Source: an uncultured Archangium sp. (GTDB lineage Bacteria; Myxococcota; Myxococcia; Myxococcales; Myxococcaceae). Taken from it: a stretch of DNA of 9,204 nucleotides. Under the pieces are notes generated by a model. It made no database searches. It was not told the DNA's origin and worked only from the letters and a program-made list of their open reading frames with translations. The translations under genes and the position numbers were made by a program. This document shows positions 5,508 through 9,204 of this stretch, in pieces; the stretch's first letter is position 1; every line of letters starts with the position of its first letter. The DNA lies in the NCBI GenBank assembly GCA_946479335.1, contig CAMLFP010000222.1, forward strand, positions 1 to 9,204, in the 5' to 3' direction.

Positions 5508-6022
5508 ATCGCGTAGCGCAGCTGCACCATGCCGCTCTTGAACGCGCGCTGTTCACGGAGGTCGAGCCGCACGTCTTTGCCGATGTTCGGCGTCACCGGC
5601 GTGCCCTCGCCCAGCAGAATGGGCGCGACGGAGATGGTGAGCGCATCGATCAGCCCCGCGCCGAGGAACTGGCTCACCAGCGAGCCGCCGTCGACGTACA
5701 CGCGCGTGCTGCCGGTGGCCTCGAGTTGCGTCAACAGCTCACCCGGCGAGCCCGCCATGAACGCTTCGCCGTGGCGCGAAGCCGCCGGCCGGTGCGTCGC
5801 CACCACGCAGCGCTTGCCTGCGTAGAACCACTTCTCGAAGCCCAGCACCACGTCGTACGTCTTGCGCCCGAGGAGCACCGTGTCGACCGACGCGAAGAAC
5901 TCGTCGAAGCCGTAGTTTTCTCCTGATTCATCGAACGGCTTGAGCCAGTCGAGGGAGCCGTCTTTGCGCGCGATGAAGCCGTCGAGGCTCGCGCCGAGAA
6001 ACACCGAACAATGGAGCGCCAT
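5498..6022 (-). CDS. Dihydrofolate reductase family protein (RibD C-terminal fold)
   Basis: The 174-residue product matches the stand-alone RibD_C/DHFR-fold oxidoreductases (YwjB/YyaP-like), which are expected to bind NADPH; substrates of most members are unknown. Visible motifs are SLDGFIA (12-18), DWL (25-27), VLLGRKTYD (49-57), the nucleotide-binding VYVDGGSLVSQFL (108-120) and PILLGEGTP (134-142). The length is typical. It is not a canonical folate-pathway DHFR and lacks the deaminase half of RibD. It is the last gene of the clpX-side cluster, 9 nt downstream of the RlmI-like gene with no clear Shine-Dalgarno, so translation may depend on coupling. Its stop lies one base from the stop of the convergent cysteine-rich gene. 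Confidence 0.92.
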   Translation of the reverse strand: MALHCSVFLGASLDGFIARKDGSLDWLKPFDESGENYGFDEFFASVDTVLLGRKTYDVVLGFEKWFYAGKRCVVATHRPAASRHGEAFMAGSPGELLTQLEATGSTRVYVDGGSLVSQFLGAGLIDALTISVAPILLGEGTPVTPNIGKDVRLDLREQRAFKSGMVQLRYAIVK

Positions 6023-6031
6023 GCGCGCGGC

Positions 6032-7198
6032 TTACAGCACGCGCAGGAACCACGCCTTCAGGTATTCCGTCTCCGGCAGCGACGCGAGCGGCGGGTGATC
6101 GATGCCCGCGCCGCGCCGCTCGAGGATCTGCACCGAGCGCTTCGCGTCAGCCGCCGCGCCGATCACGAGCTCTTCGAAGATCTGCCGCGTGACCTTGCCG
6201 CTGCATGAGCAGGTGACGAGCAGCCCCTCGGGCTTGAGCAGCCTGAGGGCCCGCACGTTGAGCTCGTGGTACGCCTTCTTCGCGACCGCGATGCCCTCCT
6301 TGCGCTTCGCCAGGCCCGGCGGGTCGATCACCACCGTGTCGAACTTGCGGCCTTCGTCGTCGAACGCGCGCAGCACGTCGAAGGCGTTGCCGTTCTCGAC
6401 CTTCACGTTCTTGCGGCCGTTCGCTTCGGCGTTCGCCAGCGCGCGCTTCGCGGCCTGCGGGTCCTGCTCCACGGCGATCACGCTGCTGCACCGGCGCGCG
6501 AGGGCGAGCGCGAAGCCGCCGTGGTAGCTGAAGGTGTCGAGCGCCTCGCCGCGCGCCAGCTCGCCCGCGCGCACGTGGTTGTCGAGCTGGTCGAGGAACG
6601 AGCCGGTCTTCGCGTCGTTGAGGAGGTCGATCTCGAAGACGTTCTCGCCCTCGTGGTACCGCGTCACCGTCGCCCCGGAGCCCAGCAACACCCGCTTCTC
6701 GCGGGGCAGCCCTTCCCACTCGCGGCCCGACGCGTCGTCGCGCGAGACCACGGTCTTGAGGCCCGTCACCTCGAGCAACAGCCTCGCGAGTTCCTCGCGG
6801 CGTACCGAGGCGCCTTCGCTCAACGTCTGCAGCGTCAGCGCGTCGCCGTAGCGATCGACGAAGACGCCGGGCAGCAGATCAGCCTCGCCATGCACCACGC
6901 GGAACGCGTCGCGGTTGAACAACGAGTCACGGCGCTTCCACGCGGCCTCGATGCGCGCGCGGAAGAACTTCGCGTCGATCGCCTCGGCCTTCTTCGTGAT
7001 CAGCCGCAGCGCGATGGGCGACTTCGAGGCGCTGAAGGCCTGCCCGATGAGGTTCTTCTGGGGGTCGGCGACGTCGACGATGGCGCCGGGGGCGAGCGCG
7101 TCCTTCGGCCAGGTGACGACCTCCGTGCGGTAGCACCACGGGTAGCCCAGCCGCAGCGACTTCGCGGCGTTCGCAGAGACGATGACCAGCGGGTTCAT
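6032..7198 (-). CDS. rlmI: RlmI-like 23S rRNA (cytosine-C5) methyltransferase
   Basis: The 388-residue product has the RlmI layout. A PUA RNA-binding domain (about 1-75) is followed by a linker with FRVVHGEADLLPGVFVDRYGD (99-118; near the usual GEADGLPGL), then a class I SAM methyltransferase domain. Motifs are NDAKTGSFLDQLDNH (194-208; the family KTG-FLDQR block), LDTFSYHGGFAL (220-231, SAM-binding motif I), VEQDPQA (243-249), IDPPGLAKRK (291-300) and TCSCSG (329-334), whose cysteines fit the m5C catalytic mechanism. The C-terminus LPETEYLK matches the usual (F/L)PE..YLK end. In E. coli RlmI methylates C1962 of 23S rRNA; the same target is inferred here, and a related specificity cannot be excluded. 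Its ATG overlaps the stop of the upstream lipoprotein gene by 4 nt (ATGA), indicating translational coupling. Confidence 0.9.
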   Translation of the reverse strand: MNPLVIVSANAAKSLRLGYPWCYRTEVVTWPKDALAPGAIVDVADPQKNLIGQAFSASKSPIALRLITKKAEAIDAKFFRARIEAAWKRRDSLFNRDAFRVVHGEADLLPGVFVDRYGDALTLQTLSEGASVRREELARLLLEVTGLKTVVSRDDASGREWEGLPREKRVLLGSGATVTRYHEGENVFEIDLLNDAKTGSFLDQLDNHVRAGELARGEALDTFSYHGGFALALARRCSSVIAVEQDPQAAKRALANAEANGRKNVKVENGNAFDVLRAFDDEGRKFDTVVIDPPGLAKRKEGIAVAKKAYHELNVRALRLLKPEGLLVTCSCSGKVTRQIFEELVIGAAADAKRSVQILERRGAGIDHPPLASLPETEYLKAWFLRVL

Positions 7199-8454
7199 TC
7201 CAGCCCTCTCGCCGCGAGCTCGGAGTCGTCTTCGCCGCGCAGATGCCCGATCTCGTGCAGCAACGTCACGCGGATCTGCTCGTTGAGCTCGTCACGCGTG
7301 GTGACCGCCCGCGCGAGGTTCTTGCGGTACAGCGCGATCGATCGGCACGGCTCACCGGGCTTCGCGTCTGCCTCGGGGACACACTCTTCATCGAGCGGCG
7401 TGCCGCGGAACAACCCGAGGATCGTCGGCGACAGCGGCGGATCACCGCTGAGATCTTCATCGCGCGGCAGGTCCTCCATCGCCACGCGGATGCCCTTGAG
7501 ATCCTTCCGCATGTCGTCGGGGAGCGCGGCGATGGTGTCCTTCATCTGCTTCTGGAACGCCTCGGCGCTGATCAACACCGGCGCGGGGAACGCGTCAGGG
7601 TCGAGCTCCTGCGCGCGCTCGAAGTGCTGATCGGCCTCGGCCTGCTTGCCTTCGCGCTCGAGGATGAGCCCCAGGTGGTGGTGCGCCCACGCAGAGCGCT
7701 CCTTGTCGTTGAGGAGCTTCGTGAAGACGCCGCGCGCCTCCTTGAAGCGGCTCAGCTCGAACAGCGCGAGCGCGCGCTCGTACAGCGCCTCGGGGTCGCT
7801 CTTCTCGCGCGCCAGCACCCAGTCGGCGCGGTCGAGCGCGTCTTCGGGCTGGCCGATGTCGTTGAATCCCATCGCCGAGAGCCGCGCGAAGTGCAGCGAA
7901 AACTCGTCGTCGTGCTGCTGCCGCGCCAGATCGAACCCGCGCTCCGCGTAGTTGCTGCCGAGCTCGTCCATCTCGCGGCTCGAGGGCTGCACCACGATGT
8001 AGAAATGCGCGGCGCCGGCCAGCGCGTCGAGCGAGTCGGGGTCGATCGCCAGCGCGCGCGCGTACGCCAGCGTCGCCTCGTCGAGCCGCTTGAGCTGCGC
8101 CAGCGCGTTCGCCCGCTCGGTGTGCGCCACCACGTCACCCGGCGTCAGCGCCGACGCCTGCGCCGCGCACGAGAGCGCCTTCTCGTATTCGCCCTTGTCG
8201 TAGGCCTCCTGCGCGACGTCCAGCGGCAGCTTCCCGTCAGACGGGCACACCGCCAACGGGTGCACATGCGGGCTCCCGGTCGTCGGCTCCTGACGCGCGG
8301 AGGGCTTCACGGTGTCGGGCAGCGAGGCCACCTCCGCGACGGGCGCGGGGCACACGCACGCCCCCGCGTCGACCACGTCGGCGGGCTTGCTGCACACGCA
8401 GGCAGAGAGAACGAGAGGGGCGACCAGCCAGATGCGCGTCACGGGAGCGACCAC
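7195..8454 (-). CDS. TPR lipoprotein with a C-terminal zincin-type metallopeptidase motif
   Basis: The 419-residue product starts with a lipoprotein signal. A hydrophobic stretch, IWLVAPLVLSAC, carries an LSAC lipobox with the acylated Cys at 19. The next segment is a low-complexity linker with a second ACVC motif (32-35). TPR-like helical repeats cover about 78-145 and 187-288; clear units include ANALAQLKRLDEATLAYARA and ALALFELSRFKEARGVFTKL. The C-terminal 120 residues resemble the small Zincin_1 metallopeptidases: SPTILGLFRGTPL (342-354), IALYRKNLAR (373-382) and VTLLHEIGHLRGEDD (396-410). That last stretch fits HExxHxxGxxD, with H400, E401, H404 and possible third ligand D410. The likely place of action is the periplasm, membrane-anchored; substrate unknown. 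The start is GTG, 9 nt past the clpX stop and without a good Shine-Dalgarno. A GTG four codons later would give a more typical signal peptide. Confidence 0.88.
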   Translation of the reverse strand: MVAPVTRIWLVAPLVLSACVCSKPADVVDAGACVCPAPVAEVASLPDTVKPSARQEPTTGSPHVHPLAVCPSDGKLPLDVAQEAYDKGEYEKALSCAAQASALTPGDVVAHTERANALAQLKRLDEATLAYARALAIDPDSLDALAGAAHFYIVVQPSSREMDELGSNYAERGFDLARQQHDDEFSLHFARLSAMGFNDIGQPEDALDRADWVLAREKSDPEALYERALALFELSRFKEARGVFTKLLNDKERSAWAHHHLGLILEREGKQAEADQHFERAQELDPDAFPAPVLISAEAFQKQMKDTIAALPDDMRKDLKGIRVAMEDLPRDEDLSGDPPLSPTILGLFRGTPLDEECVPEADAKPGEPCRSIALYRKNLARAVTTRDELNEQIRVTLLHEIGHLRGEDDSELAARGLE

Positions 8455-8463
8455 CGGAAGAAG

Positions 8464-9204
<741 letters not shown>

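Noticed and set aside
6266..7630. A 454-codon plus-strand open frame opposite the RlmI-like and TPR genes
   Set aside because: It spans two well-supported minus-strand genes and changes composition where they meet, as expected of a shadow.

Overview
The window is GC-rich, with strong G/C bias at third codon positions. Its gene content points to a myxobacterium or close relative (Myxococcota): a PilT very like the myxobacterial one, a Rep-like helicase, and a cysteine-array protein of a type I associate with myxobacteria. This placement is inferred from protein resemblance and composition, since no rRNA or other taxonomic marker is present. Nearly all genes lie on the minus strand; the one clear exception is the small cysteine-rich gene at 5020-5496.

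Reading the minus strand from the right edge, the first block (9204 to 5498) looks like one transcription unit. It runs clpX (C-terminal part only), a lipoprotein joining TPR repeats to a C-terminal zincin-type metallopeptidase motif, an RlmI-like 23S rRNA m5C methyltransferase, and a RibD_C/dihydrofolate-reductase-fold protein. The spacings are 9 nt, a 4-nt overlap and 9 nt. It meets the plus-strand cysteine-rich gene tail to tail, one base apart, at a perfect 21-bp palindrome.

The cysteine-rich gene is transcribed divergently from a Rep/UvrD-type helicase gene (4947 to 2878), with 72 nt between the two start codons. The helicase gene ends at a hairpin, followed by a candidate promoter and the conserved ribosomal pair rplM-rpsI (L13 and S9). 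A good intrinsic terminator with a U-tract follows rpsI. Next comes pilT, the type IV pilus retraction ATPase, with a long Pro/Ala-rich C-terminal tail, and then another strong hairpin. The last gene is the N-terminal part of an unidentified protein running off the left edge.

Most of the window is core housekeeping: translation, ribosome modification, DNA unwinding and proteolysis, plus pilus motility. The least ordinary items are the 158-residue protein whose 17 cysteines all fall in one three-residue register over 76 residues, the TPR-zincin lipoprotein downstream of clpX, and a ClpX whose substrate-recognition RKH motif reads KKY. I see no mobile element, CRISPR array, tRNA or rRNA. No intergenic stretch reaches 300 bases; the longest is about 150 nt, upstream of rplM.
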